From Actinoplanes sp. TFC3 (GTDB lineage Bacteria; Actinomycetota; Actinomycetes; Mycobacteriales; Micromonosporaceae): a stretch of 64,000 bases of DNA. The stretch covers positions 428,998-492,997 of the forward strand of contig NZ_LOJP01000001.1 in the NCBI RefSeq assembly GCF_001553785.1, given 5' to 3'. Under the pieces are notes generated by a model. It was given only the letters and a program-made list of their open reading frames with translations, was not told the origin of the DNA and did no database searches. How positions within the stretch are numbered: position 1 is the first letter of the stretch; every line of letters begins with the position of its first letter. Positions 50,279-59,239 of this stretch are shown piece by piece. Position numbers and translations under genes: made by a program.

Positions 50279-51136
50279 GGCCGTCCGTCCGGTGGCGCCG
50301 GCCTCGGTGATCAGCACTGCGCCGTCGGCTGGGCCGGGGGTGTCGAGGCCGCCGCGGCCGCTGGTGACGATCAGGGTGCCGCCGACCAGGCACACACTGG
50401 TGGGCTGTCGAGCGGGTACGGCGATGCGCCGATCGGGTGCGCCGTCGGGGCGGAAGCGCTGAACAGCACCGCCGCCGAACAGAGCCGCCCAGACATGACC
50501 ATCGCTGTCGACGGTGAGGCCGTCGGGGGAGCCCTGACCGGGGTCGAGGCGAGCGAACGGACGGCGGTTGCTGAGCTGTCCGCTGCCGGCCTCGACGTCG
50601 AATTGGTCGATGTGCCCGAGCGGGGTGTCGGACAGGTACATGGTCCGCCCGTCCGGGCTGAAGGCGGGTCCGTTGGCGACGGTGAGGTCCCGGACCATGG
50701 TGTGCACGCTGCCGTCGGGATCCAGCCGGTACAGCGCTCCGGCCTTGGCGGACTGGTCGCAGGCCATGCTGCCGGCCCAGAACCGCCCGGCCGGGTCGGC
50801 CACCGCGTCGTTCATCCGCCACGGCTTGCTGGTTACCGGCTCGGGCTCGGCAACTGGTTTCACGGCCATCCCCGAGACAGCTCCTAGGCGTACGAAGCCG
50901 GTTCCTGCGGCGGCCAGCCACTCGCCGGGGCGGTCGGCGATCGGGGCCACCGCCGCGAGCGGCTCGTCCAGGCGGACCAGCTCGGTCAGCGCGTTCATGC
51001 CCGGTTTGAGGGCATCGGCGGGCGCGCTGAGCAGCCGGCCGTTCGGGATGTCAACCAGCACCAGGCGGTCACCTACCCAGCGGGAGCCTTCACCGAGCTC
51101 GTACCGGTCGCAAGTCAGCACCTCAACTTCACTCAT
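50258..51136 (-). CDS. SMP-30/gluconolactonase-family protein
   Basis: A 292-residue six-bladed propeller. Signatures: LGEGSRWVGDRLVLVDI (metal-binding Glu), WRMNDAVADPAGRFWAGSM, VANGPAFSPDGRTMYLSDT and GSPDGLTVDSDGHVWAALF. Metal ligands Glu, Asn and Asp are in place. Members hydrolyse sugar lactones, so it may act on lactones made by sugar dehydrogenases. There is no signal peptide, hence cytoplasmic. ATG 51136 is used; an extension to 51178 begins at TTG. The 192 bp upstream has no gene I can support. Confidence 0.9.
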   Translation of the reverse strand: MSEVEVLTCDRYELGEGSRWVGDRLVLVDIPNGRLLSAPADALKPGMNALTELVRLDEPLAAVAPIADRPGEWLAAAGTGFVRLGAVSGMAVKPVAEPEPVTSKPWRMNDAVADPAGRFWAGSMACDQSAKAGALYRLDPDGSVHTMVRDLTVANGPAFSPDGRTMYLSDTPLGHIDQFDVEAGSGQLSNRRPFARLDPGQGSPDGLTVDSDGHVWAALFGGGAVQRFRPDGAPDRRIAVPARQPTSVCLVGGTLIVTSGRGGLDTPGPADGAVLITEAGATGRTALPVRGH

Positions 51137-51328
51137 GACAGGCAAGTCCCCCCTCACCGCAGAATCACACCCGCTCAAGTGCCGCCAGGTAATCAGCGTG
51201 GCGAGAGTCAGGGCGGCGGCCAGGACCGCGGTGGTGGCACTGATGATGTCCCCCGTCTCATTGATCGAAGGGGATCGTCAGGGGCCGGCGGCAGGATGGG
51301 GGATCCCGCCCTGCCGCCGGTTAGCGCA

Positions 51329-52306
51329 TCAGAGGTTGGCAGCGCCTGCGGCTACGGCCTCGTCAACCGCGGCGTCGTGGCGCTTCTCGGCGCGCTGCTC
51401 GGTTTTGTCCTCGCGGGAGGCGGCGGCCGCGCCCAGGCGCTTTGCCGCTGCCGTGGCGGGGGCCGGGTCACCGACGATGCCGCCGCGGATGCGGTTGCTG
51501 GCGGCTACCTGGGCGACCGGGGTGTTGCGCTGGACCGTGAGCTTGCCGTCGATGATGGTGCCGGCGACCGTGGCCGTGCCGGTGGTGTTGGTGATGCTGA
51601 CGTCGGCGCCGAAGTAGCCGCCCGAGGCGCAGCTGTCCAGGGCGCCGTCCGGGCCGAGTTGCACGCCGCCGCGGTTGCCCGAGAAGGTGCCCCGGCCGCG
51701 AACCGCGCTGCCGCAGACCACGCTGCCGGTGCTGCTGTTGAGCACCGACAGCGCGCCGTCGACGAACGAGTCGTGCAGGTCGGTGTAGTACGTGCCCGTC
51801 GTGTTGAGCGAACCCGTCACCTCGCTGCCGGTGCCCAGGCGGATCTCGCCGGCCGAGGCGTTGACCGAACCGGTGACGCTGGCGTCCTCGGCGAACAGGA
51901 AGCTGTCGACGGTGGCCGAGCCCCTGGCCCGTACCGTGATCGGTCCGCTCTCCGCGGATTGCAGGTAGACGCCGTAGCCGCCGGAGGCCAGCGTGATCTC
52001 GCCCCGCACGGTGCTCTGCTTGGCGTCCAGGTAGCCGTCCGCGGCGATGCTGACCTGCCCGTCGACGCGGCCGCCGGTGACCACCAGGTTCGCGCCCGCC
52101 GCCACGCTCACGTTGCCGGTGATGATGGTTCCGGTGAGGGCGCAGGACTCACCTGCGGGCACAAACAGATCATTGGGTACGGTCACCGCACCGCCGGTGC
52201 CGACACAGTAGGTGACCAGGTCGGCGCTGGCGCTCGGGGCGGCCCCCAGCACGCCGGCGGCAACGGCGGCGGTGGTGGTGACGGCGAGGACGACTGTTCG
52301 TCTCAT
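51329..52306 (-). CDS. Secreted repeat-rich (beta-solenoid-like) protein
   Basis: A 325-residue exported protein. The signal ends GAAPSASA near residue 28. The mature part is a series of short beta-strand repeats (GTIITGNVSVAAGANLVVTG, GRVDGQVSIAADGYLDA, GEIRLGTGSEVTGSLN) that suggest a right-handed beta-helix. The last 50 residues are charged and Ala-rich (REDKTEQRAEKRHDAAVDEA). Cys residues are few and could pair. No catalytic motif was seen. It lies 35 bp after the cupredoxin gene and is probably in the same transcript. Confidence 0.75.
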   Translation of the reverse strand: MRRTVVLAVTTTAAVAAGVLGAAPSASADLVTYCVGTGGAVTVPNDLFVPAGESCALTGTIITGNVSVAAGANLVVTGGRVDGQVSIAADGYLDAKQSTVRGEITLASGGYGVYLQSAESGPITVRARGSATVDSFLFAEDASVTGSVNASAGEIRLGTGSEVTGSLNTTGTYYTDLHDSFVDGALSVLNSSTGSVVCGSAVRGRGTFSGNRGGVQLGPDGALDSCASGGYFGADVSITNTTGTATVAGTIIDGKLTVQRNTPVAQVAASNRIRGGIVGDPAPATAAAKRLGAAAASREDKTEQRAEKRHDAAVDEAVAAGAANL

Positions 52307-52341
52307 GCTTGCTGCTCCTGTCCGGAGGGTGGATGTGGTTC

Positions 52342-53823
52342 TCATGAGCCGATGCCCGAGCGGGCCGCCGCCCGCACGATGGTCCCGGCCTGGCGCGCGG
52401 TCAGGGTGCCGGCCGCGCTCAACCGGTCGGTGACCGTCTGCACGTGGCGCACGAAGGCGGCGTGGGTCGCATAGGTGGCGTGCTCGGCGATCAGGTCGCT
52501 GATGGTGCAGCCGTTGCCGGTGTCGGTGTTGGCCACGCCGGTGTCGTCGGAGCCGATGACCACCGTGGCCCGGGTGTCGGAGCCGGGACAGCCGTCGGTG
52601 CCGCCGGGCTCGACGGTGAAGGCCAGCGACTGTTCGGCGGCGGTGTTGCCCTTGTTATCCGTCGCCCGGTAGCGCAGCGTGTGCGAGCCGGGAGCGGTGA
52701 CCACGATCGGGGCGGTGTACCGGGTCCAGGCGCCGTTGTCGAGCGCGTACTCGATGGTGGCCACACCCGAACCGGCGTCGGTGGCGGTCACCGTGACCGT
52801 GGCCGAGCCGTCGCCGCCGGTGGCTGCGGCGGTGACCGTGGGCGGGGTGGTGTCCTCGGCCGGCGGGGCCACCACCACGATGTGGGCCATCTGCTCGGCC
52901 GAGGTGTTCCCGGCGTTGTCGGTGGCCCGGTAGTGGACCATGTGCATGCCCACCGTGTTGACCACCACGGGCTGCGTGTACGCGGTCCACGCACCGCCGT
53001 CGACCTGGTACTCGATGCGGGCCACACCGGAGTCGTCATCGGTGGCCGTGAGCGTGACGCTCGCCGGGCCCACGTAGTTGCCGCCGGCGTCCTGCTGACC
53101 GCTGACCTGGGCGGTGACGGTCGGCGCGGTCACATCCTCGTCGCTGGGCTCGGTGACGGTGAACGTCGCCGAGCCGGGCTCGGAGGTGTTGCCCGCCTTG
53201 TCGGTGGCCCGGTAGCGCGCGAGGTGCTCGCCGACCGTGCTGACCACCACCGGGGCGGTGTAGCGCGTCCAGGCCCCGCCGTCGATCTGGTACTCGACGG
53301 TGCCGACCCCGGAACCGCTGTCGGTGGCGGTCACCGTGACCGTCGCCGAACCCTCGCCCCCGGTCACCGAGGCGCTGACCGTCGGCGCGGTGGTGTCCTC
53401 GACCGGCCCGCCGCCGGTGACCACGAGCTCGCCGACCATGGTGCTGTGCCCGGGAATCGTGCAGAAGTAGCGGTACTTGCCCGCGGTCAGGGTCACCGTT
53501 GTCGTGTGCCGGCCGTTCTCGGTGTCGAACGGGCTGGCCAGGATGTTCAGCGCGACGTCATGGTTGTAGCCCTCCGTGGTGGTGTCGAAGGTCAGCGTGT
53601 GCGGCATGCCCGTCGTGTTGCCGGTGGCCGCGCTGTTCTCGAAAACAACGGTGGTTTCGCCGGTGACCGCCTCGGTGGGCGCCGACCGGTACTTGGTGGT
53701 GTCGTCGTTACCGGTCCAGGTCAAGGTCTGCACCGGGGCCGCCTGAACCGGCGGGGTGAGCACCGGGGCGACTGCCAGCAGCAAGCCCAGCAGCACAGCA
53801 CCGGTTTTTGAACGTACCGTCAT
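52342..53823 (-). CDS. Secreted cupredoxin protein with three OmpL47-type repeats and a shared C-terminal module
   Basis: A 493-residue exported protein. After the signal (to about residue 29), residues 30-140 form a cupredoxin with type 1 copper ligands in MPHTLTF (His) and YFCTIPGHSTM (Cys, His, Met). Three repeats of about 90 residues follow, each like GVGTVEYQIDGGAWTRYTAP with AGNTS (OmpL47-type). The last 80 residues (DTGVANTDTGNGCTISDLIA onwards) reappear in the neighbouring 1298-residue protein. It is 9 bp downstream of that gene. A role as electron acceptor for the oxidases next to it is inferred. Confidence 0.85.
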   Translation of the reverse strand: MTVRSKTGAVLLGLLLAVAPVLTPPVQAAPVQTLTWTGNDDTTKYRSAPTEAVTGETTVVFENSAATGNTTGMPHTLTFDTTTEGYNHDVALNILASPFDTENGRHTTTVTLTAGKYRYFCTIPGHSTMVGELVVTGGGPVEDTTAPTVSASVTGGEGSATVTVTATDSGSGVGTVEYQIDGGAWTRYTAPVVVSTVGEHLARYRATDKAGNTSEPGSATFTVTEPSDEDVTAPTVTAQVSGQQDAGGNYVGPASVTLTATDDDSGVARIEYQVDGGAWTAYTQPVVVNTVGMHMVHYRATDNAGNTSAEQMAHIVVVAPPAEDTTPPTVTAAATGGDGSATVTVTATDAGSGVATIEYALDNGAWTRYTAPIVVTAPGSHTLRYRATDNKGNTAAEQSLAFTVEPGGTDGCPGSDTRATVVIGSDDTGVANTDTGNGCTISDLIAEHATYATHAAFVRHVQTVTDRLSAAGTLTARQAGTIVRAAARSGIGS

Positions 53824-53832
53824 AGCCTCTTC

Positions 53833-56800
53833 CTAAAGATTGCGCACCCGGATGTTGCGGAACTCGATCAGGTCGGTGTCGCTGTGGTTCTGCAACCCGA
53901 TGTGGCCGCGCAGGAACTGCCGCAGGTCGGTCGGCGGGTCCCCGGCTCGCGAGGACTGCTTGCCGGGGGTGTTGTCGAACTCGTTGATCACCTTGCCGTT
54001 GCGGATGATCGTGTAGTGCTGCCCGGCCGCGCGGATCTCGTAGTTGTTCCAGACGTTCTTCGGCGTCGCCCCGGCCGCGGAGATCGGCTGCGGGTCGAAG
54101 TTGTAGACCGAGCCGGTCTTCTGCACCTCACCGGTCTCGCCGTCATAGATCTGGATCTCATGACCGCAGTAGATGGCCACCCATGCCTGCGAGGTACGCG
54201 CCGAGCCCACCGTGGCGCAACTACCCGGCGGACGCTGTTCCAGCGGGGTACGCGGATCGGGGAAGCGGATGAACACCCCGCTGTTGGCCCGCGCGTCGCC
54301 CGGCGCGATGTCCTTGAACTGCAGCTTCACCGAGAAGTCGGCGAACTCGCGGGTGTGCCAGAGCATGCCCAGCCCACCGGCGGAACGCAGAGAACCGTCG
54401 CTCTGGAGGCTGAACGAACCCGAAGGCGCCTGTTCCCAGCCGAGCAGCGAGGCCGCGGTGCCGTCGAACAACGGCTCGTACCCCTGGTAGCCGTCCCGGC
54501 CGATCGGCGAGGACGCCGCGGCGCGGGTCAGCGTGCCCTTCTGCCGCTCGGTCAGCGGCAGCGTGCTGACCACCGTGGTGACGTGCCGGACGAAGCTGTC
54601 GTGGTCGGGCCAGGTGCTCTCGTCGTCGATCAGGTCGTTGATCGTGCAGCCGCCCCCGGCGTTCAGGTTGGGCACCCCGGTGTCGGTGTCGCCGATGAAG
54701 ACGGTGGCGTGGTCGTCGGAGACGGTGCAGCCCACGGTCAGGGTGGTCGTGACGGTGGCCTTCTCGCCGTCGGCGTAGGTGACGGTGTGCTTGACGGTGA
54801 AGGTGCCGGTGCGGGCGTACGTGTGCCGCGGATCCGCCTCGGTGGAGGTCGACCCGTCACCGAAGTCCCAGCTGTGGCTGACCCCGCCGGAGCGCGAACC
54901 GGTGAAGGCGTACGTCAGCGGCTTGTTCTGCACCGCAACCGCGTTCGCAGCCGGCACCGGGGTCGCCGGGCCGCCGGTGTAGCTGACCTTGAGCAGCTTC
55001 TGCGACGGGCTGAGGCTGAAGAAGCCGCTGCCGTAGTCCAGCAGGTAGAGCGCACCGTCAGCCCCGAACTTGGCGTCCATCCAGGACTGCAGCTTGGTGT
55101 CCCCGCCGCCGGCGGGCAGGATCGCGCGCAGCGACTCGGCGAACGGCGGTGGCGACTGCGCCGGCACCCCGGCCGGGTCGACGGTGACCGCCACCCGGTT
55201 GTTGGCGTTGGACTCGTCACCGATGAACCACTTGTCGTCCCAGTAACGCGGCCACGCCCCGGCGGTGCCGGCCGGCACCCGGTCGTAGTGGTACGTCGGG
55301 CCCGACATCACGGCCTGACCGCCACCGCGCAGGTAGGGCTGGGTGTATGTGGCGTCAGCGGCGTTGTAGGTCGGGACGCCACTGCCATCGGCGCGCGGTG
55401 GGAACACCGGGCCGCCACCGTCGGGCGAGTACCAGATCATGTTGTCGCGCGCGGGCGGGATGTCGACCAGCCCGGTGTTGCGCGGCGACTCGTTCTTGAG
55501 GTTGTTGCAGTCGTACCAGCCGGTCAGGACCGTGGCGTCGGTGCTGCTGCGGTCGCGGTACGGCTGGCGGTTGCCCATGCAGTACGGCCAGCCCTGGTTG
55601 CCAGCCGAGGTGAGGATCGTGGCGGTCTCGTACTTGGCCGGGCCCAGCGCCGGGCTGGGCGAGGAGGCGTCGGGGCCGACCCAGCCGGCGGTCAGCCACT
55701 GCTTCTCCTCGTCGATCTGCAGGCGCGCGATGTTGCGCACCCCCATCACGTAGATCTCGGGGCGGGTCTTCGCGGTGCCCTCCGGGAACAGGTTGCCCTG
55801 CGGGATCGTGTACGTGCCGCCGGCCTCCGGGTGGATGCGGATGATCTTCCCGGCGAGGTCGTTGGTGTTACCCGAGGTACGCCGCGCGTCCTGGAACGAG
55901 GTGCCCGCGTACTCCTTGGTCCAGTTGTTGCCGGAGTAACCCGACGAACCCTCGGAGGAGTTGTTGTCACCCGAGCCGACGTACAGGTTGCCCTTGGCGT
56001 CGAAGGCCATGCCGCCCCCGGCGTGACAGCAGCTGTGGATCTGCACCGGGAACTTCAGCAGGTCCTTGCGGGAGGCGACATCGATCGCGCCACCGGAGTA
56101 CGTGAACCGGCTGATCGTGCGCTGCCCGATGCGCTTCTCGCGGTCGATCGAGTCGTGCGGCATCCAGTAGATGTAGAGCCAGCCGTTCTCGGTGAACCTG
56201 GGGTCCGCGACGATGCCGAGCAGGCCCTCCTCGTTCTTGACCAGTTCGTCGCCACTGCCCCGGTTGCCCATCACCGGCAACGTGGTCAGCAGCTTCACCT
56301 GCTTGGTGGCCGGGTCATAGGAGTGGATCGTGCCGCAGCCCAGGCCCACGTCAGGGTTGCTCCAGCCGACGATCGGACCGCTCGGGCAGGCCGCCTTGCC
56401 GACGTAGAAGATTGTGCCGCCCGGCGCGACGGTGAGCCCGTGCGGCTCGCCGATCTGGTCGAGCCGGCCGCTCTGGTTGGCCGCGGTCAGCCGCTCGGTC
56501 TTGTAGTTGGCGGCAATGGTGGCCTGGCAGTCACCGCGGACCAGGCCGGCGGTCCAGTTCAGCGCGCCCGCCAGGTGCTTGCGGAAGGCGTCCTCGGCGT
56601 AACCCGCGGCGGTGTGGCCCATGCCGGTGTAGAAGGACCGGCCGCCCTCGTAGTCGCGGCACCAGGACACCGGGTGGAACGCGCCGTTCGCGCCGGGACC
56701 CGGGTCGTAGTGGCGTTCCTCGACCTGCGCGACGGTGTGCACCGCGCCGATCGGGTTGGGATCCCAGTTGTACCAGCGGTCGCTGCGCGTGACGGTCAGC

Positions 56801-57729
56801 GGCAGGTCCCGGGTCGCGGGGTGCTGACGGTCCAGCACGTCGACGACGGCCCGGTTGACCGCTGGCGGCGGCGGGGTGGTGACCGCACCGGTGAACAGCC
56901 GCAGGTCGGCGAGCTGGGTGAGCGGCTCCCCGCTGTTGGCGGTGATGGTGAGCCGGAAGAACTTGTACGTCGCGGCGGCGGCCAGGGTGAAGCGGCGCGT
57001 CTGGAAGCGCTCGGCGAACACCTCACCGGTGCGCCGGTCCACATCGGTCCAGTTCTGCCCGTCGGGTGAGCCCTGCAGCGTCCAGTCCCTGGGGTCGCGC
57101 CCGGCGGAGTCGTTGGCCGAGGTCAGCGCGTACCCGGTGACGGCCTTCTCGGCGGCCAGCTCGAAGGTGACCCAGGCGGTCGGGGTGCGGGCGAGCCACT
57201 TGGTGTTCGCGTCGCCGTCGGTCAGCTTGGTGGCGACCTCGTTCGGCGGGTTCTCGCCGCTGGCGCTCACCTTGGCCACCGGTTCGGCGTTGGGGATCGC
57301 ACCCGCCGGGCGGGTGCCGATCAGCCCGGTGAACCAGGCCGAGTCGAGCTGGGCCTTGGCCGCGTCACCGATACCGAGGAAGCCGTTGCCCGCCTTGACG
57401 TAGTTCTGCAGGGCGGTTTCCTGGTCCCGGGACAGGCTCGCACCGGTGGCGGACAGGAAGACCACGGCTCGGTAGCCGGCCAGGGTGGTGGCGGAGAAGA
57501 CCGCGGGGTCGCTGGAGGTGGTGACCGGCACGCCGGCCGAGGCGCCGAGTTCCTTGACGGCTGCGGTGGCCTCGGTGACCGGGTCCTCCTGCTGGGCCGC
57601 CGGGCCGTGGAACACCAGCACGCCGGGCGTCGGTGCCGCCGTTGGTGCGGCGGCAGCGGGCGTTGACGGCGCCGCGATCAGGCCTGTCGCGAGTGTGAGC
57701 GCTGCTGCTGCGGCGATTCTTCGTCTCAT
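53833..57729 (-). CDS. Giant secreted fusion: ThuA-like, discoidin, sugar dehydrogenase, PKD and DUF1080 (3-keto-disaccharide hydrolase) domains
   Basis: A 1298-residue exported protein. In order: signal (1-28); a ThuA-type domain split by a discoidin-like insert (150-270); a glucose/sorbosone dehydrogenase propeller (about 430-860) with GEPHGLTVAPGGTIFYVGKA, HSCCHAGGGMAFDAKGNLYV and VMGVRNIARLQID; a PKD domain (HSWDFGDGSTSTEADPRHTY); the shared 80-residue module (DTGVPNLNAGGGCTINDLID); and a C-terminal DUF1080 domain (YEPLFDGTAASLLGWEQAPS to LIEFRNIRVRNL). The start ATG overlaps the laccase stop (ATGA). The domain set suggests oxidation and hydrolysis of a glycan outside the cell. Confidence 0.87.
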   Translation of the reverse strand: MRRRIAAAAALTLATGLIAAPSTPAAAAPTAAPTPGVLVFHGPAAQQEDPVTEATAAVKELGASAGVPVTTSSDPAVFSATTLAGYRAVVFLSATGASLSRDQETALQNYVKAGNGFLGIGDAAKAQLDSAWFTGLIGTRPAGAIPNAEPVAKVSASGENPPNEVATKLTDGDANTKWLARTPTAWVTFELAAEKAVTGYALTSANDSAGRDPRDWTLQGSPDGQNWTDVDRRTGEVFAERFQTRRFTLAAAATYKFFRLTITANSGEPLTQLADLRLFTGAVTTPPPPAVNRAVVDVLDRQHPATRDLPLTVTRSDRWYNWDPNPIGAVHTVAQVEERHYDPGPGANGAFHPVSWCRDYEGGRSFYTGMGHTAAGYAEDAFRKHLAGALNWTAGLVRGDCQATIAANYKTERLTAANQSGRLDQIGEPHGLTVAPGGTIFYVGKAACPSGPIVGWSNPDVGLGCGTIHSYDPATKQVKLLTTLPVMGNRGSGDELVKNEEGLLGIVADPRFTENGWLYIYWMPHDSIDREKRIGQRTISRFTYSGGAIDVASRKDLLKFPVQIHSCCHAGGGMAFDAKGNLYVGSGDNNSSEGSSGYSGNNWTKEYAGTSFQDARRTSGNTNDLAGKIIRIHPEAGGTYTIPQGNLFPEGTAKTRPEIYVMGVRNIARLQIDEEKQWLTAGWVGPDASSPSPALGPAKYETATILTSAGNQGWPYCMGNRQPYRDRSSTDATVLTGWYDCNNLKNESPRNTGLVDIPPARDNMIWYSPDGGGPVFPPRADGSGVPTYNAADATYTQPYLRGGGQAVMSGPTYHYDRVPAGTAGAWPRYWDDKWFIGDESNANNRVAVTVDPAGVPAQSPPPFAESLRAILPAGGGDTKLQSWMDAKFGADGALYLLDYGSGFFSLSPSQKLLKVSYTGGPATPVPAANAVAVQNKPLTYAFTGSRSGGVSHSWDFGDGSTSTEADPRHTYARTGTFTVKHTVTYADGEKATVTTTLTVGCTVSDDHATVFIGDTDTGVPNLNAGGGCTINDLIDDESTWPDHDSFVRHVTTVVSTLPLTERQKGTLTRAAASSPIGRDGYQGYEPLFDGTAASLLGWEQAPSGSFSLQSDGSLRSAGGLGMLWHTREFADFSVKLQFKDIAPGDARANSGVFIRFPDPRTPLEQRPPGSCATVGSARTSQAWVAIYCGHEIQIYDGETGEVQKTGSVYNFDPQPISAAGATPKNVWNNYEIRAAGQHYTIIRNGKVINEFDNTPGKQSSRAGDPPTDLRQFLRGHIGLQNHSDTDLIEFRNIRVRNL

Positions 57730-58820
57730 TGAGCCGGCCCTCCGTGGTCGTGGGTTTCCGGAGCCTGCTGAGCGCTGGTGCCGTGCACGTGACCCCGGAA
57801 GCGGTCGATGGCCTCCTGCGCGCCCGGTGGCATGCTGCCGTCGGCGTTGCGCACCAGGAAGACGCCGGCCATGCCGCCGTCGGAGTGGGTCTGCACGTGG
57901 CAGTGGTACATCCAGGCGCCGGGGCCGACGCCCTCGCCGGCGAGCACCTGGAAGCCGAACGAGCTGCCGGGGTTGAGGTCCTTGTTGTCCACCGGGATGC
58001 TGGGGTCGTTGGGCCCCTCGAGCATCCCGGTGCGGTTGTCCACCCAGCGGTGCGCGTGCAGGTGGAAGGTGTGCAGGGTGTTGCCGTGCCCGATGGCCAC
58101 CCACTCGACGCGCTGGCCCAGGTTGGCCTCGAACATCGGGGTGTTGGGCGCCACCTTGTTGTTGATGAGCATGTCGTGGAAGACCACGGTGAACTGCTTG
58201 TCGGGCAGGATGTCGCCGCGGCGGCGCACGATCAGGGCGCCGTACAGGCCGCGGGCGACGCCGAGGGTGCCGTGCTCGGTGCCCATCGCGTGGTCGTGGT
58301 AGTGCCAGTATCCGGCGCTGCCCGGCATGAACCGGCGCCCGGCCGCCGCGGTCATCTCGTGTGAGCGCCACACGTAGGTCCGGGTCTCGCCGGGGTTGTT
58401 GTACGAGGCGTTGAACGGCGAGCCGTCGGAGCCGACGCTGTAGTCCACGCCGTGCGGGTGGATCGACAGCCGCTGGTCGGTGGTGTTGACCAGGGTGATC
58501 TCCAGGGTGTCGCCCTCGTACATCTCCAGGGCCGGGCCGGGCACGGTGGCCTTGCCGCGTTCGAAGCCGTAGCCGTACAGGTTGCCGGGCAGCGCCTCGG
58601 CGTAGATGGTCAGCTTCTGCACCGCCCCGGCGGCCCGCGCCGCGCTGTCGTGCCCGGTCAGCGCGATGGCGGCGGGCACCGTCAGACCCAGCGCCCCGGT
58701 CGCGATCAGCGAGCGCCGCGACAGCCCGCCGCGAGGTGTGCCAACGTTGTCATCGGCCGTGTTGCCGGCGGCCGTGTTACCCATGGCCGTGTTGTCAGAG
58801 GCCGTGTTGTCAGAGGCCAT
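57726..58820 (-). CDS. Two-domain laccase-type multicopper oxidase (Tat-exported)
   Basis: A 364-residue multicopper oxidase. The Tat signal is LSRRSLIATGALGLTVPAA near residue 33, behind an unusual Asn/Thr repeat tail. Copper-binding motifs are all present: SIHPHGVDY, GYWHYHDHAMG, HTFHLHAHRW and WMYHCHVQTHSDGGM. The length and two-cupredoxin layout match actinobacterial small laccases, which work as trimers. ATG 58820 has GGAG 5 nt upstream. It leads an operon with the giant dehydrogenase fusion and the cupredoxin protein. Confidence 0.93.
   Translation of the reverse strand: MASDNTASDNTAMGNTAAGNTADDNVGTPRGGLSRRSLIATGALGLTVPAAIALTGHDSAARAAGAVQKLTIYAEALPGNLYGYGFERGKATVPGPALEMYEGDTLEITLVNTTDQRLSIHPHGVDYSVGSDGSPFNASYNNPGETRTYVWRSHEMTAAAGRRFMPGSAGYWHYHDHAMGTEHGTLGVARGLYGALIVRRRGDILPDKQFTVVFHDMLINNKVAPNTPMFEANLGQRVEWVAIGHGNTLHTFHLHAHRWVDNRTGMLEGPNDPSIPVDNKDLNPGSSFGFQVLAGEGVGPGAWMYHCHVQTHSDGGMAGVFLVRNADGSMPPGAQEAIDRFRGHVHGTSAQQAPETHDHGGPAQ
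58755..58814 (-). repeat. 15-bp tandem repeat in the laccase N-terminus
   Basis: Four 15-bp units sharing GGCCGTGTT (58755, 58770, 58785 and 58800); the last two are identical. They encode repeats ending N-T-A ahead of the Tat motif. The unit length keeps the frame. Confidence 0.85.
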
Positions 58821-59239
58821 GCGTCTCCATCCGTGGTCGCCGCGCCAGGCAGCGCACGCATCGATCCAACCCGATCTGACGCGCCGTCTGTCCGGTAGCT
58901 CAGCGTCATCGAAGCTCCCGGCGGCCGCGTCCCAAAACTTTCGTCAGTCGACATCAATCTATGTTTGGAATCGACAAAAGTGAAGCTCTACAGGGGAATC
59001 AGCCCACCCCCGCTGTGCGCTATTTGGGCAGTTCATGACGGCTACCCGACCGTACGTGGTGGCTGCCGCCCGTCTCGTGGAAGCGCTCCCGGCGCGGTTA
59101 CCAGCGGCTCCGTAACGGTGATCTTGTGTAGTGGGGACGGTACGGGGGCGTGTCATAGGTGACTGAGGGTGGCGAGAGTTGACAGGAGCGCGCGTCATTG
59201 ATTGTGTTCGATGCACGTGCTTACCGACGGGAGCCCCCG
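58821..59239. promoter_or_regulatory. Divergent promoter region between laccase and GH2 beta-galactosidase
   Basis: 419 bp without a gene. A TTGACA lies at 59179-59184, 55 bp before the GH2 ATG, with no clear -10. The half next to the laccase holds an AT-richer patch (58940-58985). No palindrome strong enough to name as an operator was found. Confidence 0.45.

Noticed and set aside
51137..51328. Short minus-strand reading with a helix-like stretch upstream of SMP-30
   Set aside because: No start codon in frame and a stop close upstream; may be chance or a remnant too small to support.
53884..57069. 1061-residue antisense open frame over the dehydrogenase fusion
   Set aside because: Shadow; the minus strand encodes clear domains throughout.
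58755..58814. CRISPR-like array
   Set aside because: Units are 15 bp, contiguous and coding, with no spacers; a simple tandem repeat. No CRISPR array or cas gene was seen in the window.
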